Shown: one piece after another, positions 1 to 11,703 of the stretch | How the letters are laid out: each line of letters starts with the position of its first letter | Numbering within the stretch: position 1 is the first letter of the stretch | NCBI GenBank assembly: GCA_947179155.2 | Contig: OX359278.1 | Coordinates: 27,340,297 to 27,404,296, forward strand | Direction: 5' to 3' | Source: Hedera helix | Taxonomy: Eukaryota; Streptophyta; Magnoliopsida; Apiales; Araliaceae | DNA: 64,000 nucleotides | Made by a program: the position numbers and the translations under genes | Notes under the pieces: generated by a model | What the model was told of the DNA's origin: nothing | The model's database searches: none | Seen by the model: only the letters and a program-made list of their open reading frames with translations

Positions 1-285
1 AATCTGGATAGATTAATACATACTATGCTTGCTCTTATGAAGAGAATGATTGATCTCATAATCATTTGTGTAGAGACACTAAAGCAAGTATGTATGTACT
101 TATTAGATAATAAGTCCACTAAACGTGACTCACTCAAGGAACACTTAATGGAGTCATATTTACCTATCAATATGAGTTCATTTTGTGATAGTAGTACAAG
201 TGATTCTTAAACTTGAGATCTTCATAGTATTTTGTGTATGATAAATTATATTTTGACATATTCCTTAAAACTTTTAGGGTGTATT
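1..285. mobile_element. Left flank of nested solo LTR; unidentified repetitive DNA
   Basis: This stretch lies left of the solo LTR that begins at 286, and the matching right flank resumes at 19491. A 61-codon open frame at 25-210 has no motif I recognise and is probably chance or residual retroelement sequence. The general look (short AT-rich phrases ending in a run such as cttaaacttgagatc) recalls the non-coding part of non-autonomous Copia elements. That is an impression from memory and not demonstrated. Confidence 0.3.
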
Positions 286-994
286 TGTAACACACTGAAA
301 TCCCAACATTCCTTAATTATATCCATTCGCTTCTGGATAACATAACCATTAAACTTAATATCATATTATATAATCTTACAACACCTTAACAACGATCTCG
401 TGCGTTAATACATAACTTTTAACTTTTAAAATTATTATTTAACCATAATGCGGTCCATAAATCTGTTTATTTAATTTACAACTTTAGCTGTCTTAGGATC
501 AAAACCTTCATTTTTCTTGCACTAGAACTTAGATCATATATAATTAAGTTTTGACCTAATCTATTACATTTTCAAAATCATATATATATATATATATTAT
601 GATTTTAACTTGTGAATAAATTTTAACATTTATCTATCCATACATAATCTTGTTTACCTTATACCTGTTCCTGTTGGCTTGTACCTGTTTCATACATCTG
701 TACAATACATACGAGTTTACTACATATAAAACTCGACTACCAATAATATATTTTATCTTATCCTTTTACAACATTTCTCAAAATAAATTATATTCATTGT
801 TATCATTATGAATTTACAAATTATACACCCTTTGTTAACGACTAAGCTCACAATTAAAACCTAGACGTTAATTACGTATATCATTATAGGTTTATATTTA
901 TCTGGCTTGCTTGCACATTACACCAATACATATAACAAATTTTCTTCACGCTTATCTATGCATTTAGCACTCTTTACCTTTAGCTTAACCGAAA

Positions 995-1044
995 TATCCG
1001 GCCTTTTCGTACTTTTCCTAAAAAAAGTACGAAAAGGCCGGATA
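995..1044. repeat. Perfect 22-bp stem hairpin with 6-nt loop
   Basis: The arm 995-1016 (starting TATCCGGCCTTTTCGTAC) is the exact reverse complement of 1023-1044. The loop 1017-1022 is cctaaa. It lies inside the left half of the family 1 solo LTR and is GC-richer than its surroundings. I see no terminator, miRNA precursor or TIR context that explains it. Confidence 0.9.
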
Positions 1045-1974
1045 GCGTCATGCATCCTTTACTTTACCATGCTATGCTTAAATGTCACATATTTCATTTA
1101 GTAGTTAAATTACATAGTTGCACGTAAGGCACATTCTATATCTTTTACTATCATATAGTTCACATAGAACAATCATTACATCTAAGTCTAAAAAACTTGA
1201 CTGATCTTCATTTATTTACTTAACCTTTAAGCTTCTCGTTCGTTCTTTCTATCCTTCCTCGCATCGGGTTGTTAGTCCGAACTTTATCTGCCAACATTGC
1301 ACCTATATAACATTATAGGATCATAAGACTTAATATAACTTAACGAACTTTATCCATAATTGCTTACCCATTTATCTCTATTCATTTCACTTTTGATGTA
1401 TTATACCTTATTTAGGTTAATAATACATCATAACTTGTCTCTGATGTATCACACAAATATTACAATGCTTTTATATAGCTGTAGGTATATTATATTATAC
1501 CATTTTTAGTTTCATTACCTTAATCTCCTTTACCCTTGTTTACCTCTACTGGTAATATCTTACCTCGATTGGGTCCTACATAACCATGATCAATACTTTT
1601 GATTAGGTTTTCATCATTTCTAACAATATATAACACGTGATCATTCATAAATCATGCTTTCTAGCTTTGAATATATATATAAATAGTATGTCACCTTTGT
1701 TTTATAACTTCAACACTTAGGGTTTCACATGAAACACACTTTTAAAACACAACTTACATAACCAACATATATATACACCAAAATTCATGCATGACTTTAT
1801 CTATTCTTGAATTTAAATACATAAATACCAAATTTTATGGCTCAAACATAATCATACATTCTTGTATGCCCAACTTCTTTACATAGAAAGCTTCCTTATA
1901 AAGAGAGCTTCATCTTTTCTTCTTTCTCTATAACCATCAAACTATCCCTTCTAGATTAATCAAGCTTTCTCTCT

Positions 1975-1979
1975 ATATA
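1975..1979. repeat. Target-site duplication ATATA, left
   Basis: It immediately precedes the first LTR (TGAAACG at 1980) and equals 17971-17975 after the last LTR, which shows the array descends from a single integration. Confidence 0.9.
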
Positions 1980-4900
1980 TGAAACGACCCCGAAATTCGA
2001 TCCACTTTATTACCTCAATTTTCATATTTATGAAACATTATCTTCCTTACGTTCAAATTTCGGTCCGTTAATAAATCTTTAATCTCCTTCTTTAATCCAA
2101 TAAATGATTTTAAAATCAACAATTATCAAATTTTCGTATAATTTTTTTCTTTTTCTCTTTCTCAATTCAATCCTTGCATTAAAATATTTGGATATTTAAA
2201 ATCCTTACATCTGGATCCTAGTCCCTGGATCGCAACCTTCACTTTTTTTTATACCAATAACATAAAACTTAACATTCAAAATTTAATATTGTTCATATCT
2301 ATAAAATTTTCTTTGCTTCATAATTCATAATTAAACATATAATAATCTCTATCCTTACCATCATCTTGAATAATCACAGTTCAAAATTTAACTTCACTTA
2401 TCTTGTCTGGATTCGACATATATGTACATATGAAACATTATTATAAACTTAACAAATGTATCCACATTGAATGGAAAATATAACAAAACGTTTCCCACCT
2501 TCTAGACAATTCATCTCTAACAATTAATCCGATATTCTTGCAATTTATTTCTTTCCTGCAAAAATGTTTATTAAGCAAGTAATAAGCACAACGGCTCAGC
2601 AAGTTCAACAGTTCATACTTCACATAGCACATACCTTATCATGCTTGGTGTGTGTCATGCATTACGTGTTGTGCCTCTACTATAACAATATATCTCATAT
2701 CATTGGACAAAGATCACATGATCGTCATATTATCCACAGATCACATAACACATAATTTATATGTATTTAATAAATATCATCATATCATAACAATCAACAT
2801 TTAACATTTAAGGACTGAAGAACTTACCTGGCGTCCAGTTATTTAAATTGTTAGTTCAAACCCTTAACTCGATCAACCCTATGATCATAAAATAATCAAA
2901 TAATAATTATTTATCTCCTTATGATATTAATTTACTTAATTAATATCATCTCTGAGCCAATTATTAATTTATATGGTTAATTATATTAACCTCGTTCCTT
3001 AATAAATTAATTTAACTTTATATTAAATACATTCCCTACGGACAACCTGACTCACCGGATAAAATTTAACATTTTCGGTTGTCCAAAAATTTTAATTAAT
3101 CATTTTCTAACTTGTAACATTATTAGATTAATATTTAAACATTTAAATATTAATCCCCAACATTTAATATTCAATCAAAAATATTAAATTTAATGCCCAA
3201 ATATCATTTCTATATTTTTAGTATTTTTCTATAATTTTCTATGATTTTTAAATCATTTTTAAACATTTATTTCAATTAAAACTAATTCTGGGGGCATTTT
3301 GGTAATTTCTGCGGCTTTAGGGACATAACTGGAATTTTTTGAAAAGTCCAGGGGCATTTCCGTCATTACCGCGCTTCTAGGGATTCATTCGGTATTTTTC
3401 GGAAAGCCCAGGGGCATTTCCGTAATTTCCGCGGCCTTAGGGACACGTTCGGCATTTTCCAGAAAGGTCAGGGGCATAATTGTTATTTCCTGCCAAAACC
3501 TCGGCCGCGCATGGCTCACGGCCTCCTCTTCTGCCTAACACGGAACGATGTCGTTTGGGCTGCGGGGAATTGGCTGACGCGCATTACGCGGCCCTGACAC
3601 TCTGCGCACCCCAAAACGACGCCGTTTTGGTTCTGTTTCTGAAAAAATTGGCCGCGCGCAATGCGCGGCGCCCTGTTTTCTTCTCCTTCCCCAGCCGCGA
3701 ACAGTGCATCAACTTATCATCCAAACACCATTTTTGCTCCAAAAATTCACAATAAAACTATTCCAAAAATCACATAATTCATATATATACCTCCATAAAT
3801 TATTTGGAATAATTTTCTTAATTATTTACCAATTTTCTATAAAATTATTTTAACATCATAATACCAAAATAAATTCAAAATAAATCAACAATTTAATTGT
3901 TTTACCTTCCATGAAGCTTGTAAATCACTCCTTGATTTCTCTCCCTTTGTGGCTCATAATTTCCGGTGGTGGAAAGCGGTGGAAGGTGGCGGTTCAGATG
4001 AAAGAGAGAGAGAGTTTGTATATGTTTGTTTGGCTTTTCTTCTTTTTCTTTTCTTATTTCTCTCTTTTGCTTTTTAATTCCCTTCCAATTTTTATAATCA
4101 ATCCCCACTTAACCAAATTTAATAATCAAAATACTTCCACCACCTCTCTCACACGCAGCCAACTTGGGAAGTTTCCGGATAATTCCCATGCATAATTAAA
4201 TTAATTTAATACATTACACAATTATTTTGTGTAATAAATATTTTATATAATATATATAAAATATTTATTTTAATTCACCAAAAATCATAACATGATTTAT
4301 AATTAATATTTAGACCATTTTTGGGTACTTTACTTGACAAATTTTGTACACGCATAACACCATGCATGTAATTAAATAAGATAATTTATACATCCAAAAT
4401 TCATTAAATAATTCATATGACATATAAAAAATTATTTTTCATAATTTTTCACTTCTTCATTTGGACAACATGTCACACTAACATGTTCCCATTTCCGAAA
4501 TATTATCTTTCATAAAAGTCATAATAATTTAATTATGCATAAACATAATTTTTAATGAATTTAAAACATTTCTTTTTCCTCATTTAATTTCATTTCTTTA
4601 CATTTCACATTAACTTCTTTATATATAAATTATATAATTTAATATTATATAATTTATATATTTACATTCTCCTTTCTTAAATAATTTCTTAAATTCCTCC
4701 ATAATCATCAATTAATTATAACTAAATTTATACATTTATTAACTCTCTCATTATTTTAATCCTCTTATATAAATTATATAATAATTCTTACATAATTTAT
4801 ATAATTATTCTTCCATTAACATTTTACTTAAATTTCCTTATATAAATTATATACTTTATTAGTATATAATTTATAAAATTCCTTCTTCCTCATAAATAAC

Positions 4901-5409
4901 TTCTAAACCTTCACCATAATCTAAAATCAATATTTCAAATTTTACCAACTTCCTCATTCACTTTTATTTAATTTTGAATTAATTTAATTATTAATCCCTT
5001 AACTTCCATAATTAGTAGAATTTAAAATTACCAATTAAACATGCACATTTATATATACAAACGTATATATATACACATCTAATTCATATTTCTCACATTT
5101 CCACATAACATCATTTAAACCATAATTTCTGCATTTTCATAACAATTTAATTGTACAATTTATTGTACCTTTATCTGACATTTTTCTTATCCTTCATAAA
5201 TTATTTTTAAACAATTTATTTACTTTTCAATTTTTTTCTATACCAACACAAATCATCACCATCTCTGTACAAATTTAATTTATCAATTAAATCACATCAC
5301 ATACCTTAATTCACATAAAATAAAAATTTCTTTACACAACCTTGAAAATTATATCAATTAAATTCTTATTTAATCTTATTAAATAATTTCGAAAATTCGG
5401 ATCCTCACA
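1980..5409 (-). mobile_element. LARD-like LTR copy 1 (sense 3' LTR)
   Basis: This 3430-bp LTR begins TGAAACGACCCCG and ends CCTCACA. It contains a 60-bp tandem repeat (3291-3480), a GC-rich island (about 3480-3700) with the near-palindrome CCAAAACGACGCCGTTTTGG at 3611-3630, and long AT-rich stretches. Short open frames recur at the same place in all three copies (for example 2441-2632, 3480-3755 and 3911-4195), but they lie within a non-coding LTR and match no known protein. By eye it differs from copy 2 at about 40 sites. Confidence 0.93.
3291..3480. repeat. 60-bp tandem repeat in LTR copy 1
   Basis: Units start with ggggcatt at 3291, 3351, 3411 and 3471, an exact 60-bp period, with the last unit incomplete. 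Each unit carries a ttccgcggc-like core and an agggacac-like box. The same block sits near 9571-9760 in copy 2, where one base is lost, and near 15852-16040 in copy 3. Confidence 0.9.
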
Positions 5410-5422
5410 TTCTTCCCCCCTT
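5410..5422 (-). other. Polypurine tract of internal domain 1
   Basis: The minus strand reads AAGGGGGGAAGAA directly before the LTR start TGTGAGG. This is the standard position for priming plus-strand DNA synthesis in an LTR retrotransposon. Confidence 0.85.
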
Positions 5423-6457
5423 AACAGGATTCCGTCCTCGGAATTATAATTGCCGTAATAATCATACGTATATTATTCATAGCACCTTGCTATACCTTTA
5501 TCTTAATAAATCACAACTATATCCATAATAATCATATCTTTCCTCATTAATATCCATAACTTACATGGATTACCTCATCATAATCATAACTGTCCAAGTA
5601 TTCAACTCTTAACTCAATTCACAATTTCTTTGATTTCTCATTCTCAGAAATTTTTTATTTCTTTAATCATACTTACTCTTACTCAACCCACTTATTCCAT
5701 ACTCTCTATTGCACATCCTTTATACTCTGCACATTTATCCCCCTTTTCTTTAATTCACATAAATCTTCTTCATATTTCATAAATCATTCCTTAATACTTC
5801 TATTATTCAACACTAGGTTTTAAACACTAACATTTACTTAATTCATCATAATCCTTATTTAAAATTATTTCAAAAATCCTGGGTGTCACATTCACCCCTC
5901 CTTTATAAAATTTCGTCCTCGAAATTTCTATGTACTCATACTTCATTCATTTGTAACTTACATAATTCCTTTGTATTTATTCCACAATTTTTTTTTTCAT
6001 TTCTCGTAATCATTGCCCATTGCAATTTTCTAATCCATCACATTTCATAATTTCTTTACTTCACAATTATTGCTTCCATTGTCACTCACAATTAAAATAC
6101 TACCCCATCCTACCATCCAATTTTCATAAGAGTAGAAGAATTCAAAAAAAAATTATTTTGGAAAACTTTTATGATACGCTGAATGAACATTTATCCCGGT
6201 TTACAGTACTTCGCTCCCCGAGTACTTCATACTGCAAACCCTGACAGTGGATCAGTCTGCCATTAAAGTGATGTATATTTAATCCGTAATTTGGCACTCC
6301 AGTAGAACAATCTGTAATGCCCGTGTCTCTTATGCCAGGTGACCATTTGATCAACCTGCTACATTCTTAATCTCTTTGTTCATCTCAGCGTTAGGATTCA
6401 TTCGAAAGAAATTTGTTTAGTTTTCAAAGAATACGAAGTCAATATATTTCAAAATTT

Positions 6458-6903
6458 GTCTAGCTGAATCAAATAGCTTAGACTTGTAATTTTTCAACGC
6501 TTGTCTAGCTAGATCAATTAGCATAGACTTACTTTTAACACTTTATAATCCGCATAAATTTTTAAAACATTCATCATGTCAAAACTTTCAAAACGTCTAG
6601 CCGAGTCAAATGGCATTGACTTATAGCTTTGACATACTTTTATAAATCAAAACCATTTATGACTTCATGTTGCCGCATCATTTTGACAGTCCGTTGAGAA
6701 TTTCGTCGTTAATAATTCCTACACCATACTTTATGGTGTTGAATCATCGTATGACGAAATAGTACCGCACCATCTCAACAACACGTTGAGCATTCCGTCA
6801 TCCATCACATCTACACCGGGCCAAAAGGTGCATGAATGATTCTTTTGAAATACATTTTGATGTAAAAACATTTTTGTCTAGCCGAGACAAGTAGCATAGA
6901 CAC
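6458..6903 (-). repeat. Four copies of a 28-bp motif in internal domain 1
   Basis: Copies lie at 6458-6485, 6503-6530, 6595-6622 and 6876-6903. On the plus strand each resembles gtctagccga followed by a caa(a/t)tagcatagac-like half. The same block recurs about 6.28 kb to the right in internal domain 2. Single copies of the motif also appear in three other LTRs of this window. I know of no named element with this sequence. Confidence 0.75.
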
Positions 6904-7127
6904 TTTTTAAATCGCTTAAACTTCATTTTTAGTTTTCAAAGCATATTCGTGCGAAATTAACTTGAGGCCAAAAATTTTGAACTCTAGCATAGCTAGAAGA
7001 GTGGGAATATCCTAAATTCCCTAAACATTCACCATCTACTTCTTCACTTAATTATTTAATTTATTGCTAGGACTATTTTCATTTATCATATTAAAATTTC
7101 TATCTACTCCAACTTTTCTATACCCCC

Positions 7128-8185
7128 GTATAGTTCATCAAACTTGCCACACATTATGAGTCCAGAAACTTACCACAAGAATATGAGTTTAGAAGCTTGT
7201 CCTAGCAATATGTAGTCTGAGAACAAATCAAAGACTATCCATATGCTGAGGGGCTCAAAACATACCATACAATTATGAGTCATGGACTTACCATATGCAT
7301 GAGTTTTAAGAACTCGTGCCTAAACTTAATATTATCTATCTATCAGAAACTCTTAGCGCAACTTTAACATTTCAATGATTATCACATAGTAACTAAGTAC
7401 ACACAAATCCCCCGCCCATACAAAGGATTGTGCAACTCAGTCACCACATGAGTCCTCAAATGAAATTTCGTACCCAAGTTTTCTACCCCCTTATCATAAC
7501 CTTTATGTCATTCATGTCTCATCATTCTCTGAATTCTTCTTGTACTATTTCATAGTACCATATCTCTTTATAGCATCAAGTTATACCTTGTTGACCATTA
7601 ACAGGTCTTTCTATTATTTCACATTCTCACTTGATCCCATCATAACATTGTTTTACAATCCATTCCTTACTCGTTTCCCTTATCTAATGATCGTATCGTA
7701 GTACGATCCTCTCGCTGTTCTTGATTATATTATTATGATCTCTTCCTATACGTTTTGGATTACCTTGTCATCTTTATTGCTTAAATCAGGTGTCCCCTGA
7801 TTATCTTTGAGATTCATTTTTTTTTTGAATCATTTCAGATATTCTTTCAATTATGTTCTTAATTGAACTTATAAATTTTCTCAATTCATTACTTTCATTC
7901 AACTCTTTCTTAACATCTTTATCTCTTTCTTATAAACTTATATCTTTCATATTTTCTTTCCTTTAGCCACTATCTGAGATCTGTATTTCTTAACTTACAT
8001 CTTTCTATTTCCCCCATGTTCATCAAACTTATCACTTATTTAGACTCAGGAACTTACCATAATCATATGGTTAAGGAGCTTGTCCTTGTCAGGTCATAAT
8101 CGCCCATTCGCTAAAGGGGTTCCACCATATAATCATGAGTCACGAGTTTACCATACGCTTGAGTTTTCAGAACACTCAACTAACC
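7128..8185. repeat. Diverged direct repeat module in internal domain 1
   Basis: Segments 7128-7325 and 8022-8185 share phrases in the same order: catcaaactt, a gaaacttacca-like box, gaagcttgtccta or ggagcttgtcctt, an aatcatgagtcacgag-like box and cttgagtttt. The module lies near the primer-site end of the element, where packaging or dimerisation signals are often found. That role is inference. Confidence 0.6.
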
Positions 8186-8246
8186 GTACTCCTTCTTACT
8201 AAGGTTATAGCCTAAGGTATCATTTACCTAAGGTTTATAACCTCTA

Positions 8247-8258
8247 GCTCTGATACCA
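8247..8258 (-). other. Primer-binding site, initiator Met tRNA, internal domain 1
   Basis: The minus strand reads TGGTATCAGAGC, complementary to the 3' end of plant initiator methionine tRNA, two bases after the LTR end CGTTTCA. It fixes the element's orientation as minus. Confidence 0.92.
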
Positions 8259-8260
8259 AC

Positions 8261-11200
8261 TGAAACGTCCCCGAAATTCGATCCACTTTATTACCTTAAT
8301 TTTCATATTTATGAAACATTATCTTCCTTATGTCCAAATTTCGGTCCGTTAATAAATCTTTAATCTCCTTCTTTAATCCAATAAATGATTTTAAAATCAA
8401 CAATTATCAAATTTTCGTATAAATTTTTCTTTTTCTCTTTCTCAATTCAATCCTTGCATTAAAATATTTGGATATTTAAAATCCTTACATCTGGATCCTA
8501 GTCCCTGGATCGCAACCTTCACTTTTTCTTTTTATACCAATATCATAAAACTTAACATTCAAAATTTAATATTGTTCATATCCATAAAATTTTCTTTGCT
8601 TCATAATTCATAATTAAACATATAATAATCTCTATCCTTACCATCATCTTGAATAATCACAGTTCAAAATTTAACTTTACTTATCCTGTCTAGATTCGAC
8701 ATATATGTACATATGAAACATCATTATAAACTTAACAAATGTATCCACATTGAATGGAAAATATAACAAAACGTTTCCCACCTTCTAGACAATTCATCTC
8801 TAACAATTAATCCGATATTCTTGCAATTTATTTCTTTCCTGCAAAAATGTTTATTAAGCAAGTAATAAGCACAACGGCTCAGCAAGTTCAACAGTTCATA
8901 CTTCACATAGCACATACCTTATCATGCTTGGTGTGTGTCATGCATTACGTGTTGTGCCTCTACTATAACAATATATCTCATATCATTGGACAAAGATCAC
9001 ATAGTCGTCATATTATCCACAGATCACATAACACATAATTTATATGTATTTAATAAATATCATCATATCATAACAATCAACATTTAACATTTAAGGACTG
9101 AAAAACTTACTTGGCGTCCAGTTATTTAAATTGTTAGTTCAAACTCTTAATTCGATCAACCTATGATCATAAAATAATCAAATAATAATTATTTATCTCC
9201 TTATGATATTAATTTACTTAATTAATATCATCTCTAAGCCAATTATTAATTTATATGGTTAATTATATTAACCTCGTTCCTTAATAAATTAATTTAACTT
9301 TATATTAAATACATTCCCTACGGACAACCTGGCTCACCGGATAAAATTTAGCATTTTCGGTTGTCCAAAAATTTTAATTAATCATTTTCTAACTTGTAAC
9401 ATTATTAGATTAATATTTAAACATTTAAATATTAATCCCCAATATTTAATATTTAATCAAAAATATTAAATTTAATGCCCAAATATCATTTCTATATTTT
9501 TAGTATTTTTCTATAATTTTCTATGATTTTTAAATCATTTTTAAACATTTATTTCAATTAAAACTAATTCTGGGGGCATTTTGGTAATTTCTGCGGCTTT
9601 AGGGACATAACTGGAATTTTTTGAAAAGTTCAGGGGCATTTCCGTCATTACCGCGCTTCTAGGGATTCATTCGGTATTTTTCGGAAAGCCCAGGGCATTT
9701 CCGTAATTTCCGCGGCCTTAGGGACACGTTCGGCATTTTCCAGAAAGGTCAGGGGCATAATTGTTATTTCCTGCCAAAACCTCGGCCGCGCATGGCTCAC
9801 GGCCTCCTCTTCTGCCTAACACGGAACGATGTCGTTTGGGCTGCGGGGAATTGGCTGACGCGCATTGCGCGGCCTTGACACTCTGCGCACCCCAAAACGA
9901 CGCCGTTTTGGCACTGTTTCTGAAAAAATTGGCCGCGCGCAATGCGCGGCGCCCTGTTTTCTTCTCCTTCCCCAGCCGCGAACAGTGCATCAACTTATCA
10001 TCCAAACACCATATTTGCTCCAAAAATTCACAATAAAACTATTCCAAAAATCACATAATTCATATATATACCTCCATAAATTATTTGGAATAATTTTCTT
10101 AATTATTTACCAATTTTCTATAAAATTATTTTAACATCATAATACCAAAATAAATTCAAAATAAATCAACAATTTAATTGTTTTACCTTCCATGAAGCTT
10201 GTAAATCACTCCTTGATTTCTCTCCCTTTGTGGCTCATAATTTCCGGTGGTGGAAAGCGGTGGAAGGTGGCGGTTCGGATGAAAGAGAGAGAGAGTTTGT
10301 ATATGTTTGTTTGGCTTTTCTTCTTTTTCTTTTCTTATTTCTCTCTTTTGCTTTTTAATTCCCTTCCAATTTTTATAATAAATCCCCACTTAACCAAATT
10401 TAATAATCAAAATACTTCCACCACCTCTCTCACACGCAGCCAACTTGGGAAGTTTCCGGATAATTCCCATGCATAATTAAATTAATTTAATACATTACGC
10501 AATTATTTTGTGTAATAAATATTTTATATAATATATATAAAATATTTATTTTAATTCACCAAAAATCATAACATGATTTATAATTAATATTTAGACCATT
10601 TTTGGGTACTTTACTTGACAAATTTTGTACACGCATAACACCATGCATGTAATTAAATAAGATAATTTATACATCCAAAATTCATTAAATAATTCATATG
10701 ACATATAAAAAATTATTTTTCATAATTTTTCACTTCTTCATTTGGACAACATGTCACACTAACATGTTCCCATTTCCGAAATATTATCTTTCATAAAAGT
10801 CATAATAATTTAATTATGCATAAACATAATTTTTAATGAATTTAAAACATTTCTTTTTCCTCATTTAATTTCATTTCTTTACATTTCACATTAACTTCTT
10901 TATATATAAATTATATAATTTAATATTATATAATTTATATATTTACATTCTCCTTTCTTAAATAATTTCTTAAATTCCTCCATAATCATCAATTAATTAT
11001 AACTAAATTTATACATTTATTAACTCTCTCATTATTTTAATCCTCTTATATAAATTATATAATAATTCTTACATAATTTATATAATTATTCTTCCATTAA
11101 CATTTTACTTAAATTTCCTTATATAAATTATATACTTTATTAGTATATAATTTATAAAATTCCTTCCTCCTCATAAATAACTTCTAAACCTTCACCATAA

Positions 11201-11690
11201 TCTAAAATCAATATTTCAAATTTTACCAACTTCCTCATTCACTTTTATTTAATTTTGAATTAATTTAATTATTAATCCCTTAACTTCCATAATTAGTAGA
11301 ATTTAAAATTACCAATTAAACATGCACATTTATATATACAAACGTATATATATACACATCTAATTCATATTTCTCACATTTCCACATAACATCATTTAAA
11401 CCATAATTTCTGCATTTTCATAACAATTTAATTGTACAATTTATTGTACCTTTATCTGACATTTTTCTTATCCTTCATAAATTATTTTTAAACAATTTAT
11501 TTACTTTTCAATTTTTTTCTATACCAACACAAATCATCACCATCTCTGTACAAATTTAATTTATCAATTAAATCACATCACATACCTTAATTCACATAAA
11601 ATAAAAATTTCTTCACACAACCTTGAAAATTATATCAATTAAATTCTTATTTAATCTTATTAAATAATTTCAAAAATTCGGATCCTCACA
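8261..11690 (-). mobile_element. LARD-like LTR copy 2 (middle, shared LTR)
   Basis: This 3430-bp LTR starts TGAAACGTCCCCG and ends CCTCACA. Being the middle LTR, it serves as 5' LTR for the left unit and 3' LTR for the right unit. Sites where it agrees with copy 3 against copy 1 cluster in its first 1.2 kb, while over the remaining 2.2 kb it mostly agrees with copy 1. That is the pattern of a crossover product. It has no target duplication of its own. Confidence 0.93.
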
Positions 11691-11703
11691 TTCTTTCCCC
11701 CTT
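11691..11703 (-). other. Polypurine tract of internal domain 2
   Basis: The minus strand reads AAGGGGGAAAGAA directly before TGTGAGGATCC, the sense start of the middle LTR. Confidence 0.85.

Larger units (their letters stand above)
5410..8260 (-). mobile_element. LARD-like internal domain 1 (non-coding)
   Basis: These 2851 bp lie between LTR copies 1 and 2. In sense order it has the primer site (8247-8258), a long AT-rich body without meaningful open frames, and the polypurine tract (5410-5422). The body has a repeated module (7128-7325 and 8022-8185), a pair of diverged repeats around ttgagaatttcgtc (about 6687-6740 and 6780-6832) and four copies of a 28-bp motif (6458-6903). Only about 15 substitutions separate it from internal domain 2 by eye. 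A defective domain this well matched between copies points to recent duplication. Confidence 0.9.

Noticed and set aside
2441..2755. 63-aa open frames on both strands, repeated at 8724-9038 and 15005-15319
   Set aside because: They recur only because the LTR is repeated. They overlap on opposite strands, match no family I know and lie in a non-coding LTR.
3480..3755. 91-aa frame in the GC-rich island, copies at 9761 and 16043
   Set aside because: GC-rich DNA has few stops by chance. Copies differ by indels and frameshifts as expected for non-coding sequence.
3902..4195. 68- and 94-aa frames repeated in all three LTRs
   Set aside because: Same reasoning. The hydrophobic Phe-rich run comes from a pyrimidine-rich tract, not a membrane protein.
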